Assembly: GCF_025465275.1 (NCBI RefSeq)
Contig: NZ_JAODNK010000003.1
Coordinates: forward strand, 1 to 43,195
DNA: 43,195 nt
Direction of reading: 5' to 3'
Origin: Nocardia sp.
GTDB taxonomy: Bacteria; Actinomycetota; Actinomycetes; Mycobacteriales; Mycobacteriaceae
Shown: positions 24,354 through 31,831 of the stretch, in pieces
Numbering within the stretch: the stretch's first letter is position 1
Layout of the letters: each line of letters begins with the position of its first letter
Program-made: the position numbers and the translations under genes
Notes under the pieces: generated by a model
What the model saw: the letters and a program-made list of their open reading frames with translations, nothing else
The model's database searches: none
Told to the model about the DNA's origin: nothing

Positions 24354-25488
24354 GGTCGATCCTTGCGAGCGTCTGCAGGGTGCGATAGGCGGCAGGATCC
24401 GCTGCCGAGGTCACGGGAACCACCACGATTTCGTCGGCCCCGGCCGCTCGGTACGCGGTCAACCGTGCGGCCAAGGTGGCCTCGTCGCCGAACATGCCTA
24501 CTGTGGCGGCCAATTCGTCGGGTACAGCCGCCAGTACTTCTCGTGGATGGCCGCCCGCTTGTGCCGAACGGACCACATCGCCGAACCCGGCCTCGGTGAA
24601 CATGGCGTCATATCCGGGTGCGCGCAGGTACCCGACCACTCCACGCCGCACCGTGGTGAGCATTTCAGCGGAGGGGTCGGCCGCCGCTGTTACCCATACG
24701 GAGATTGCCGGTGCCGGGCGACCCGCTTCAGCGGCGAATTCCTTGACCGCCGTGGTACATCGGGCCACCTGTGCGGGTGTCACCAGGTTCAGCACCACCC
24801 GATCGGCGGTACGTGCGGCGGCGGCCAATGCCCGCTCCCCGAAAGCCGCCACCACCAGTTCATAGCGCGGAACAGCTGTTGCAGATTCGGCAGGCAGGGA
24901 GACCACCGGATATCCCGCGTCCACCTGGATGGTGGCGGACACCTGCGCCGCCCCGGAACGCGCCGTGCTCAAACGCTGTTCAGCAGCGGAGGCCGAGGGC
25001 ACCTGGGATTCAGCCTGCGCGGCGCCGAGGCCGGGCAGGCGTAGCCGGTAGCCGCGTATGCGTTCCACTGTCCCGTCGAAGTCGGCCTTCTCACCGTCAA
25101 GTAGACGACGGACGATACGAGCCGACTCCTCCAAATGCACTGCGGTGCGTTGTCTTTCCCGGCCATGCCAGTCCCTCACCACCACCGTGCTGGAGGTGCC
25201 GAGCGCTATATCGACGGGACGGCCGGTGAGGGCGGCAACGCTGGCGACCCCCATAGCGATCGTCGCCGGGCTGCGCACGGCCACCGCCAGCGGGCCGATA
25301 CACAGCGGAATACGGCCGGGCGCTTGCCCGATGGCGGTCGCCAGCGCGAAGGCGTCGAACGTCGCCATCTCGCCGATCCAGAGCCGGTCGAAGCCGAGTT
25401 TGTCGGCGGCTTCGGCAACCAGGAGCGCGTCCAGGGGATCGCGGTCCTGCCAGTACGGCAGGCTGACGCTCAAACGTGGATTATGCAC
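24346..25488 (-). CDS. LLM class F420/flavin-dependent oxidoreductase with an internal insertion
   Basis: A luciferase-like oxidoreductase of about 380 residues. PLDALLVAEAADKLGFDRLWIG, PLAVAVRSPATIAMG and IALGTSSTVVVRDWHGRERQ are typical. A stretch of about 55 residues rich in Ala, Ser and Gln separates YRLRLPG from VVAAFGERALAAAA, where relatives usually have a few residues. GTG 25488 is chosen because the similarity starts there (VHNPRLSVSLPYW) and it avoids a 41-base overlap with the dioxygenase gene; the frame is open to 25542. It probably oxygenates or reduces the product of the dioxygenase. Such enzymes include Baeyer-Villiger and aldehyde-oxidising types. It overlaps the thiolase gene by 8 bases. 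Confidence 0.82.
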   Translation of the reverse strand: MHNPRLSVSLPYWQDRDPLDALLVAEAADKLGFDRLWIGEMATFDAFALATAIGQAPGRIPLCIGPLAVAVRSPATIAMGVASVAALTGRPVDIALGTSSTVVVRDWHGRERQRTAVHLEESARIVRRLLDGEKADFDGTVERIRGYRLRLPGLGAAQAESQVPSASAAEQRLSTARSGAAQVSATIQVDAGYPVVSLPAESATAVPRYELVVAAFGERALAAAARTADRVVLNLVTPAQVARCTTAVKEFAAEAGRPAPAISVWVTAAADPSAEMLTTVRRGVVGYLRAPGYDAMFTEAGFGDVVRSAQAGGHPREVLAAVPDELAATVGMFGDEATLAARLTAYRAAGADEIVVVPVTSAADPAAYRTLQTLARIDHD

Positions 25489-25501
25489 GGGCGCAACCCG
25501 T

Positions 25502-26962
25502 TCAGGCGATGGGCTCGGAGGCGGCGCGCATGCGGTCTCCACTCACCCAGGTCGCGTGGAAGCCGAGCGGGATGCGGGTGGGCAGGCCCAGGCGGCAGAC
25601 CGGCCCGGTGCTGAGGTCGGCCGCATCGTAGATCCATACCTCACCGAGCCCGGTGTGGTTGTTGTGGGCGAACATGGTCAGCCAGGCGTCGTCCTCGCGG
25701 TCGCCGTCGGGGCGTGGCACCACGGTCAGCTCACTGCCGAACATGCCGTCGCCGAAGGGCGCGGTTTCCTTCGCGCCGGTGAGCAAGTCGTACTTGATGA
25801 CGGCATCGAAGATCATGGTGCTGTCCACCGAGAGCTGCATCTGGTACGAGTAGCGGCCGCGCTGTCCGGTGATGCCCAGGTCGATGGCCGGGAATTCGGT
25901 GTTCACATCGTCCATGGGGGTTTCGATGGTGGCGCCGGTGCGCAGGTTGAAGCGGTACTTGTGCAGCTTCGCCTCCGGGCGCAGGTAGGCGAGCAACTGT
26001 GCGAGGGGGTGTGCGCGATCGGAGACCGGGCTCGGTTCCGTGACCCGGCAGACCACCAGCACGATTTCGTCGCCCTCCTCCCAGGAGTTGACGGTGTGAT
26101 AGATGTAGCCGGGCGCGGCCTCGAACCACTTCGCTTCTGTGCCAGCGCCGTAGCGCGGCAGGACTGCGAACCGGCTGGGCAGGTTGCGGTCGAAGAAGAT
26201 CTTGAACCGGCCGGCCGCGGCGGCGCGTGGGTCGTTGTAGAGCGGCAGATCCATGAGGATCGAGTAGTTCTCGGTGATCGCCATATCGTGCGGCAGGCGC
26301 GGGCCGGGCAGTTCGAGACCGGTGAAGTGCGTGACGGTGCCCGCCGCGTCCGCGACGCCGTAGCGCAGGTACGGGGCATTGATGCCGTAGTCGAAGAAGA
26401 GCAGTTCCTCGGTGCGCTCGTCCACCTTGGCGTGTGCCGAAACCTCGCCCGGCAGGGTGCCATTGAAGTCGTCGACGCCGCGGGTCTCGAGGCTCACCGG
26501 GTCCAGTGCGTACGGCTTGCCCGCGCGGTACCAGAGGGCCAGCAGATTGCCATGGTGGTACACGACATCGGTATTGGCGGAGTTGCGTTCACGGCGATCA
26601 CCTGCCGGGTTGTCGTCCCAGGGCTCGATGACGCCGCGCCACAGCGCGGTACCGGCGGCCTTCTCGGCATCGAACTCGGCGGTGCGAATGTACCGATTGC
26701 GGTAGGTCGCCCGGCCGTTGTCGAAGTGCACCGCGTGCAACATGCCGTCACCGTCGAACCAGTGGTAGCGGCCCATCGGCGCGAATTGCGGGTTCGGCCC
26801 GTTGCGGACGTACACGCCGTCCAGATCCACCGGCAGCTCGCCGTACAGGACCGTGAGGTCGGTGGCCGTGATCTCGTCGGCCGTGGCGGCGTACGGACCC
26901 TCCAGGTACGGATTGGTCAGGGCCGCGGCGGCCGGGGCGATGAGTTCTTCATTGAGCGGCAT
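25502..26962 (-). CDS. Carotenoid oxygenase (RPE65/CCD) family dioxygenase, first gene of a catabolic operon
   Basis: A 486-residue non-heme iron enzyme. The four iron-binding histidines of the family are visible: His177 (SAHAKVD), His225 (LPHDMAIT), His289 (YIYHTVN) and His469 (LGFHATW). NGPNPQFAPMGRYHWFDGDGM at the amino end and YDLLTG in the C-terminal half are also typical. The family cleaves conjugated double bonds in carotenoids, apocarotenoids, stilbenes or phenylpropenes to aldehydes and ketones. GGAGG 8 bases before ATG 26962 supports the start. No signal peptide is seen. It heads an operon with LLM oxidoreductase, thiolase, acyl-CoA synthetase and SCP2-type thiolase. An operator palindrome lies 44 bp upstream. 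Confidence 0.93.
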   Translation of the reverse strand: MPLNEELIAPAAAALTNPYLEGPYAATADEITATDLTVLYGELPVDLDGVYVRNGPNPQFAPMGRYHWFDGDGMLHAVHFDNGRATYRNRYIRTAEFDAEKAAGTALWRGVIEPWDDNPAGDRRERNSANTDVVYHHGNLLALWYRAGKPYALDPVSLETRGVDDFNGTLPGEVSAHAKVDERTEELLFFDYGINAPYLRYGVADAAGTVTHFTGLELPGPRLPHDMAITENYSILMDLPLYNDPRAAAAGRFKIFFDRNLPSRFAVLPRYGAGTEAKWFEAAPGYIYHTVNSWEEGDEIVLVVCRVTEPSPVSDRAHPLAQLLAYLRPEAKLHKYRFNLRTGATIETPMDDVNTEFPAIDLGITGQRGRYSYQMQLSVDSTMIFDAVIKYDLLTGAKETAPFGDGMFGSELTVVPRPDGDREDDAWLTMFAHNNHTGLGEVWIYDAADLSTGPVCRLGLPTRIPLGFHATWVSGDRMRAASEPIA

Positions 26963-27005
26963 GAGAGGCGCCTCCAGTGGCTGGGCACAGACGGCCCGGC
27001 GAATT

Positions 27006-27026
27006 TCACTACAGTTAATGAAGTGA
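27006..27026. promoter_or_regulatory. Operator 1 of the HxlR-type regulator, carotenoid-oxygenase promoter
   Basis: A 21-bp imperfect palindrome, TCACT at the left and AGTGA at the right, around the core ACAGTTAATGA; 16 of 20 arm positions pair. It contains TACAGTTAATGAAGTG (27010-27025), which recurs with one change at 27925-27940. Confidence 0.7.
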
Positions 27027-27057
27027 TACGCGTCTCAGCGAGAGCTGTCAAGAGCCG

Positions 27058-27927
27058 TCAGGGTCGTTCGAACCGCACGTCGGTGCGCCCGAGCACCGCA
27101 TCGCAGCCCCGGCACCGCAGTGCGGGAATCAGTACGGCACCGCAATCGCGGTGATGAATGCGCAGACCGGGTTCCGGATTCTGCGGGTGCGCCTGATTGG
27201 ACCAGGCGAGCAGAAAGGCGAAGACGCCGAACAAGGCTCGGCCGCGCGGAGTCAGGCGGTATTCGCGCGCATCGGTTTCCGGGCGATCCAGAATCCCGGC
27301 TTCGACCAGGCGGGTCAGCCGCTCGGTCAAGGTGGTCGGCGACATGTGCAGGGCCACACGGAATTCCGAGAACCGGCGGACGCCGGCCAGTGCCAGACCG
27401 GTGACGGCGGCACTCCAGCGGTCGCCGATGGCTTCCATGATCTCGTCGAATCGGGCGTCTACCCGCGCAGGCGGGGCCGACCGGGCAGCGGAGCGGCGGC
27501 GACCCGAAGTGATATGCCACAGCGCATCGCGGTCCAGCTCCACATCGGTGTCGTGGGGGGTTACCGTGCGACCGCAACCGCGGCACATGAGCACCGGCGG
27601 GCCGCGGTGGCCACAGTCCGTATGCACGAATTCCGGGAGCAGCGCCCACTCCGGCGTCCACTCCCGCTGCCAGGACCAGACGCAGACCAGGATTTCCCAG
27701 GTGTCCAATCCGAGCGGGGTGAGCCGGTATTCGGCACGGTCACGCACCAGCACCCCGGCATCGACGAGCGCCGCCAGCCGCGCGGTGAGCACGGCCGGCG
27801 GGGCCCCGGTGCGGTCGCTCCACTGACTGAAGCGGCGGGAGTGTTCGACGAAGGCCAAGCGCAGGATGGTCAAAGTCAAACGGTCGCCGAGCAGATCGAA
27901 GGTGGCGGCAACGGAGTTCGACAACAC
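27058..27927 (-). CDS. Tandem HxlR-type winged-helix regulator with two Cys/His clusters
   Basis: A 289-residue protein made of two HxlR domains. Domain 1 has ATFDLLGDRLTLTILRLAF and RRFSQWSDRTGAPPAVLTAR; domain 2 has IMEAIGDRWSAAVTGLAL and RRFSEFRVALHMSPTTLTER. Each is followed by a Cys/His cluster: HTDCGH plus CRGCG after the first, HHRDCG plus CRGCD after the second, each a possible zinc site. Most HxlR proteins are a single domain that works as a dimer, so this one is a built-in dimer. GTG 27927 is preferred: TACAGT at 27935-27940 would act as a -10 element and place transcription start at or next to the GTG, giving a leaderless message. GTG 27984 also keeps the frame. It probably controls the operon starting at 26962. 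Confidence 0.85.
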   Translation of the reverse strand: MLSNSVAATFDLLGDRLTLTILRLAFVEHSRRFSQWSDRTGAPPAVLTARLAALVDAGVLVRDRAEYRLTPLGLDTWEILVCVWSWQREWTPEWALLPEFVHTDCGHRGPPVLMCRGCGRTVTPHDTDVELDRDALWHITSGRRRSAARSAPPARVDARFDEIMEAIGDRWSAAVTGLALAGVRRFSEFRVALHMSPTTLTERLTRLVEAGILDRPETDAREYRLTPRGRALFGVFAFLLAWSNQAHPQNPEPGLRIHHRDCGAVLIPALRCRGCDAVLGRTDVRFERP

Positions 27928-27944
27928 TTCACTAACTGTACTGG
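27924..27944. promoter_or_regulatory. Operator 2 at the start of the regulator gene
   Basis: It contains the 16-base core TACAGTTAGTGAAGTG (minus strand, 27940-27925), identical to operator 1 except one base. It is an imperfect palindrome of 21 bp and ends at the preferred GTG start, so binding would block the regulator's own transcription. Confidence 0.7.
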
Positions 27945-28003
27945 ATTGGCGGGCTTGGGTGCCCTTCGACACGGCCAAGCCCACCGGGATCAGAGCGCAG
28001 CCG

Positions 28004-29959
28004 TCACAGCGACAGCGACTCCATCTCGCGTTCGACAGCCACCTCGTGTTCGGCCGCCGCCTCCGCAGCCTTCCTCGGGCTCCAGTAGCCGGACATGGCG
28101 AATACGAACGGCAGGAAGATGACCTGCGCGATCAGGCAGATCCACCACCAGGTCCGCCACTGCTTCGGCGAATCGACCTGCGCCTGTTGCACCTCCTTGG
28201 CATGATCGGACAAATACTGCTGATCAGCCGTCGGGATAGCGCTCACCGCCTTCAATTGTTCACTCGCAGTGGTCAATTGCGGTCCCACCTGCGAGGCCAC
28301 GGCCAGATCGTTGACCGGCACCACCTTCGCAGCGGTAATGCGCGCGGTGGCCTGATCCGGTGGAATATTGAACTTCTTCGCCACCTGTCCGACCGCTGTC
28401 GCGGCCGACTGCTGATCATTGGGATTGATCAGCAGTTTGGTGAGCACCGCCGGGTCGATCGACTGCAGTGTGGCCAATTCCTGCGGGTATTTGGCATTGA
28501 GGGCGAGGGTGGTCTGGACATCCGCGGGTGCGGCGCCCGTCAGTTTCACCAGTGCCGCAACCTGTGCCGCCGCATCGTTCGGATTGGCTCCGAGCGCTGC
28601 CATGGTGTCGGTGCCGACCGTCTGGATGGTGGCGATCTCGGTGTGATACTTGGCCGCGATCTCCTGCAGCCGTGGACCGTAATTCACCAGCGTTCCCGCC
28701 GCGGTGACCACGAGGAGCAGGCCCAGCAGGACGAAAGTGACCACCGTCCGCAGAGTTCCACCCCAGACGGCGAGCCCGGCAACCGTGGCCGCGGGATTGC
28801 GGTTCTCCACGGTCTCGGTGAAGCTGGCCATCCAGGTGGCGTAGGCAATGCCGCTGCCGACCGCGATGAGACTCAGCACTATCGCGAAGGTGTAGTAATC
28901 GGTGCCGGGTTTATCGGTGTATCCCAGGAAGGCGTAGACACCGATGATGCTGATTATCGCCCCGAAAATCATGAAGGGCTTCCGCACCTTCAGATAGTCG
29001 GAGACGATGCCCGTCAGCACCAGGCTCACCGCATTGGCGATCCAATACCAGTTACCGAGCGCATTGGACTGCGCCGAGGTGAATCCGAAGTTGGTCGCCA
29101 GGTAGACCGGTAGGAAAGACACGATGGTGTAGAAGAACGCCAGGAATATCGAGATGGCGAAGGCGGAGCCGACAATATTGAAGGTCAGCATCTGTTTCCA
29201 CTGATCGCGCTCGAGACTGCCCACGTCCAGCCCGCGCGCGCGGGCCTCGACGAGTGCCCTGTCCTTGATCGACACCATGATCTGATCACGCAGCGCGGGA
29301 CTCAGCTCACGCAGGCCGACCAGGCCTATCAGCGAGATCAGCACGCAGATCGCACCGCACAGCCGGTAGTGGAACTGCCAGTCCGGGTGGGCGTCGAGGG
29401 TGTGGGTGGAGATCTCGGTGGTCACCAGCGCGCCGAGTACCGGGCCCAGCGTCCAGAAGCCCATGGCCGAGGCACGGCCCAGCTGTGGTGAGAAGTCACG
29501 AACCAGGGCCGGGGTGGCCACCAGGACAGCGCCTTCCACAATGCCGACCAGGCAGTAGACCGCCAGGTACTGCTCTTTGGTGGTACATGCCGGTACCGCC
29601 AGGAAGGTGAGGAGCGAGCAGATCACCGTGCCGTAGGCGACCATATTGGCCCGCCCCCACCGGTCGAGCAGGCCCGCAATGACCGAGGCCACCGCACCGA
29701 ATGCGGCGCCGATGATGAAGATTCCGACGAAGTACCGGAACGAGAGATGGAAGTAGGCAATGAGCTGATTGCCCACCGCGCCCGATACGAAGAGCTGGTA
29801 GTACAGGGCGACCGAGGTGATCACCACGAGGAACAGGTACCAGGACCGGGCCGGGGTATCCGGATAATGCGGAATCTTGCGCTGCCAGAGGCCGGTGAGC
29901 AGCGTGGGCGGCTGCAGGCCCGGGGCTGCGGACGGGACAGCGGTCGGAGTGGAACTCAT
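28004..29959 (-). CDS. MFS transporter with a large extracytoplasmic loop domain
   Basis: A 651-residue major facilitator protein, longer than the usual 400-550. GLLDRWGRAN is the loop 2-3 signature, and eleven hydrophobic segments precede residue 424. A hydrophilic stretch of about 175 residues (425-600) follows, then a final helix WWWICLIAQVIFLPFVFAM. The loop holds two similar units beginning NPND near 459 and 512, so it is probably a duplicated helical domain outside the membrane. The C-terminus is acidic. I recognise the long-loop form in other actinobacteria but not its substrate. It is upstream of the HxlR gene on the same strand and could import the substrate of the dioxygenase operon; that is inference. 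Confidence 0.85.
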   Translation of the reverse strand: MSSTPTAVPSAAPGLQPPTLLTGLWQRKIPHYPDTPARSWYLFLVVITSVALYYQLFVSGAVGNQLIAYFHLSFRYFVGIFIIGAAFGAVASVIAGLLDRWGRANMVAYGTVICSLLTFLAVPACTTKEQYLAVYCLVGIVEGAVLVATPALVRDFSPQLGRASAMGFWTLGPVLGALVTTEISTHTLDAHPDWQFHYRLCGAICVLISLIGLVGLRELSPALRDQIMVSIKDRALVEARARGLDVGSLERDQWKQMLTFNIVGSAFAISIFLAFFYTIVSFLPVYLATNFGFTSAQSNALGNWYWIANAVSLVLTGIVSDYLKVRKPFMIFGAIISIIGVYAFLGYTDKPGTDYYTFAIVLSLIAVGSGIAYATWMASFTETVENRNPAATVAGLAVWGGTLRTVVTFVLLGLLLVVTAAGTLVNYGPRLQEIAAKYHTEIATIQTVGTDTMAALGANPNDAAAQVAALVKLTGAAPADVQTTLALNAKYPQELATLQSIDPAVLTKLLINPNDQQSAATAVGQVAKKFNIPPDQATARITAAKVVPVNDLAVASQVGPQLTTASEQLKAVSAIPTADQQYLSDHAKEVQQAQVDSPKQWRTWWWICLIAQVIFLPFVFAMSGYWSPRKAAEAAAEHEVAVEREMESLSL

Positions 29960-30046
29960 GATCGAGATGCCTTTCTATCCCAGGCATTTCGTGCGACTGG
30001 AAGACCCTTGTGATTCGCCACGAGCAGCCGAGGTGATCACAGGGTA

Positions 30047-30079
30047 GCGGTCACGAGTGATCCGTATCACTGTTACCGC
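30047..30079. promoter_or_regulatory. Extended inverted repeat upstream of the MFS gene
   Basis: GCGGT (30047-30051) and ACCGC (30075-30079) flank AGTGAT-CCGT-ATCACT (30056-30071), giving a bulged stem of about 11 bp. It is 88 bp upstream of the MFS start and 40 bp past the end of the gene at 30119. It may be an operator or a terminator; no T-run follows. Confidence 0.5.
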
Positions 30080-30082
30080 GAA

Positions 30083-30103
30083 TCAAGATCTATTTCAAGA
30101 TCT
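30083..30103. repeat. TCAAGATCT direct repeat
   Basis: TCAAGATCT occurs at 30083-30091 and 30095-30103, 12 bp apart, with a further AGATCT at 30115-30120. It is AT-rich compared with its surroundings and lies next to the inverted repeat at 30047. Confidence 0.6.
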
Positions 30104-30118
30104 CCGCAGACCCGAGAT

Positions 30119-31621
30119 CTACGCGTCGCCGTCGCGGAAGTACAGGATGTTCGAACCGTGGCCGGACAGCGGGCCGGATTCGGCGGCCTGCCGGATACCA
30201 CTGCCCGGAAGCATGGTGAGTTTGGTGAACATCGTGGTGTTGCCGAACGCGGAACGCACCTGTGTTTCGGAGGCATAGTCCGCGCCGTGTTCCGCGAGGG
30301 CCTTGAAGTCCAGCGGGGCGAGCGGCTTTTCCAGCGGTATCTGCCCGGCCGGCAGCCCGAGCGCCGCGTACTGGACGGCCGAACCGCCCTCGTACCAGCA
30401 CAGTTCGTAGGACATGTGCTCGGTGGTGGTCACGCTGACCACGGGCCATTCGTGGGAAAGCCGCAGTGCCAGTGGATGTTTACCGACCGGCGCCACCTCC
30501 CAGTTCAGGCTCTTCACGGAAACCCAGTGCTCGGAGACCTTTTCGATGAGCACCACGTCCTGGCCCAGCCGCTCGGCGCGATTGGCCTCGGGGTCCGGTG
30601 TGCTCCAGTGCTTTTCGTCCACTCCGAGGTAGGCGGTGGCGGGCACGGTCTGCGCGCCGTCCACGCTGTAGGCGGCGAGCACGGCGGCCCGCACCAGGGT
30701 GACGGCATTGCGGGAGGAGCAGCGCACGCCCAGCGCACCGAAGGAGGTGCTGATCTCCATCGGCTTGGAGGGCTGATCGGGCATGGCGCCGGCGGCGAGG
30801 GGCTTGAGACCCACCAGCGCCAGCTGCCAGTTGACCTCTTCGATGGTCGAGAGGTCACCGGCGCTCTGGTACAGAATCTGCTGCTGGGTGAGATATCCGG
30901 CGCGCTCCAGCGTCGCGCATTCCAGCTTGCGCAGGGCGGTGAGCGTCTTGCTGGTGAAGCCGATGTCCTCAACCTTGATATCCCGCAGCTGCTGAGCCAT
31001 CACTGGGGAGGTGACCAGCGCATAGTGTTCGCGGTACAGGGCGATGGCGGGCTTGCGCTGCTGTCCCACCATGAGCGTGCGCAACAGGGTATTGAGACTC
31101 GAGAGATACCGCGCGGCCTGCTCCGGATCCGCGGCGAACAACGCGGCGCGAATGCTGACGGCGTCCCGGCCCGCGGCGACGGCCGCGGTGGGGTCGAGGC
31201 GGCACAGCCACACGCCGCACTTGGCCAGTGCGTCCGCACAGACGGCCGCGGCATTCGGATAGTTGTGCGCTACCTGGCGATACGCATTACACGCATTACG
31301 GATGGTGGCGGTGGCGAGCTCACGATGACCGATGAGGCGAGCGGCCTCCTCGAACAGCCGCAGCGCCTCCTGCACCTCGTTCGCGAAGATCGCATTCACA
31401 TGGCCGGCGGTGAGCCAGCGCAGCCGCAGCAGCACCGCTTCCTGCGCGGGTTCGAGCGCCGAGGCCGACCGATCGCGCTGCGCCGGATCGTTTTTCGTGG
31501 CCATGAGGCCCCGCGCGAATGCGCATAGCGTGGTGGCGAGCTGCAGCTCGGTTTGAGGCGAACGGTCCTGGGCGGCTCCGCGATCCGAAGCTACCTGGCG
31601 CTCGATGGCGCTGAGATCCAT
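30119..31621 (-). CDS. Unrecognised soluble protein, 500 residues
   Basis: I do not recognise this protein. The amino half (to about residue 250) is helical and Ala/Leu-rich with spaced segments such as AVLLRLRWLTAGHVNAIFANEVQEA and TATIRNACNAYRQVAHNYPNA, consistent with TPR-like or alpha-solenoid repeats. The C-terminal half is beta-rich with GQDVVLIEKVSEHWVSVKSL, SVTTTEHMSYELCWYEGGS and DGAQTVPATAYLG, which may be an independent domain. There is no signal peptide or membrane segment. ATG 31621 is preferred, with GAAGG 5 bases upstream; a TTG at 31633 also lies in frame. It is single and divergent from the M48 protease. Function is unknown. Confidence 0.8.
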   Translation of the reverse strand: MDLSAIERQVASDRGAAQDRSPQTELQLATTLCAFARGLMATKNDPAQRDRSASALEPAQEAVLLRLRWLTAGHVNAIFANEVQEALRLFEEAARLIGHRELATATIRNACNAYRQVAHNYPNAAAVCADALAKCGVWLCRLDPTAAVAAGRDAVSIRAALFAADPEQAARYLSSLNTLLRTLMVGQQRKPAIALYREHYALVTSPVMAQQLRDIKVEDIGFTSKTLTALRKLECATLERAGYLTQQQILYQSAGDLSTIEEVNWQLALVGLKPLAAGAMPDQPSKPMEISTSFGALGVRCSSRNAVTLVRAAVLAAYSVDGAQTVPATAYLGVDEKHWSTPDPEANRAERLGQDVVLIEKVSEHWVSVKSLNWEVAPVGKHPLALRLSHEWPVVSVTTTEHMSYELCWYEGGSAVQYAALGLPAGQIPLEKPLAPLDFKALAEHGADYASETQVRSAFGNTTMFTKLTMLPGSGIRQAAESGPLSGHGSNILYFRDGDA

Positions 31622-31831
31622 TGCGACCTTCAAACTCCCGCATCACCGTGCACGTGCGACCTCGGTACGGCCGCCTCGCATGTTTGCGCCGAGTCTGCCA
31701 TATATCCCGCGCCCGGGTCAGCCGAGTGTCGGTATGCCCCAATTCTCCTGACGGAGGAACAGGGGGCTACGCCAGGCGGCCCACGGTTCCTATGGTGAAT
31801 CCACCACGCCATTCCAGATCGCGAACCCGTC

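Noticed and set aside
25058..27154. A 698-residue plus-strand frame opposite the LLM and carotenoid-oxygenase genes
   Set aside because: It is a GC-rich shadow of two well-supported minus-strand genes. It has no recognisable domain and no ribosome site.
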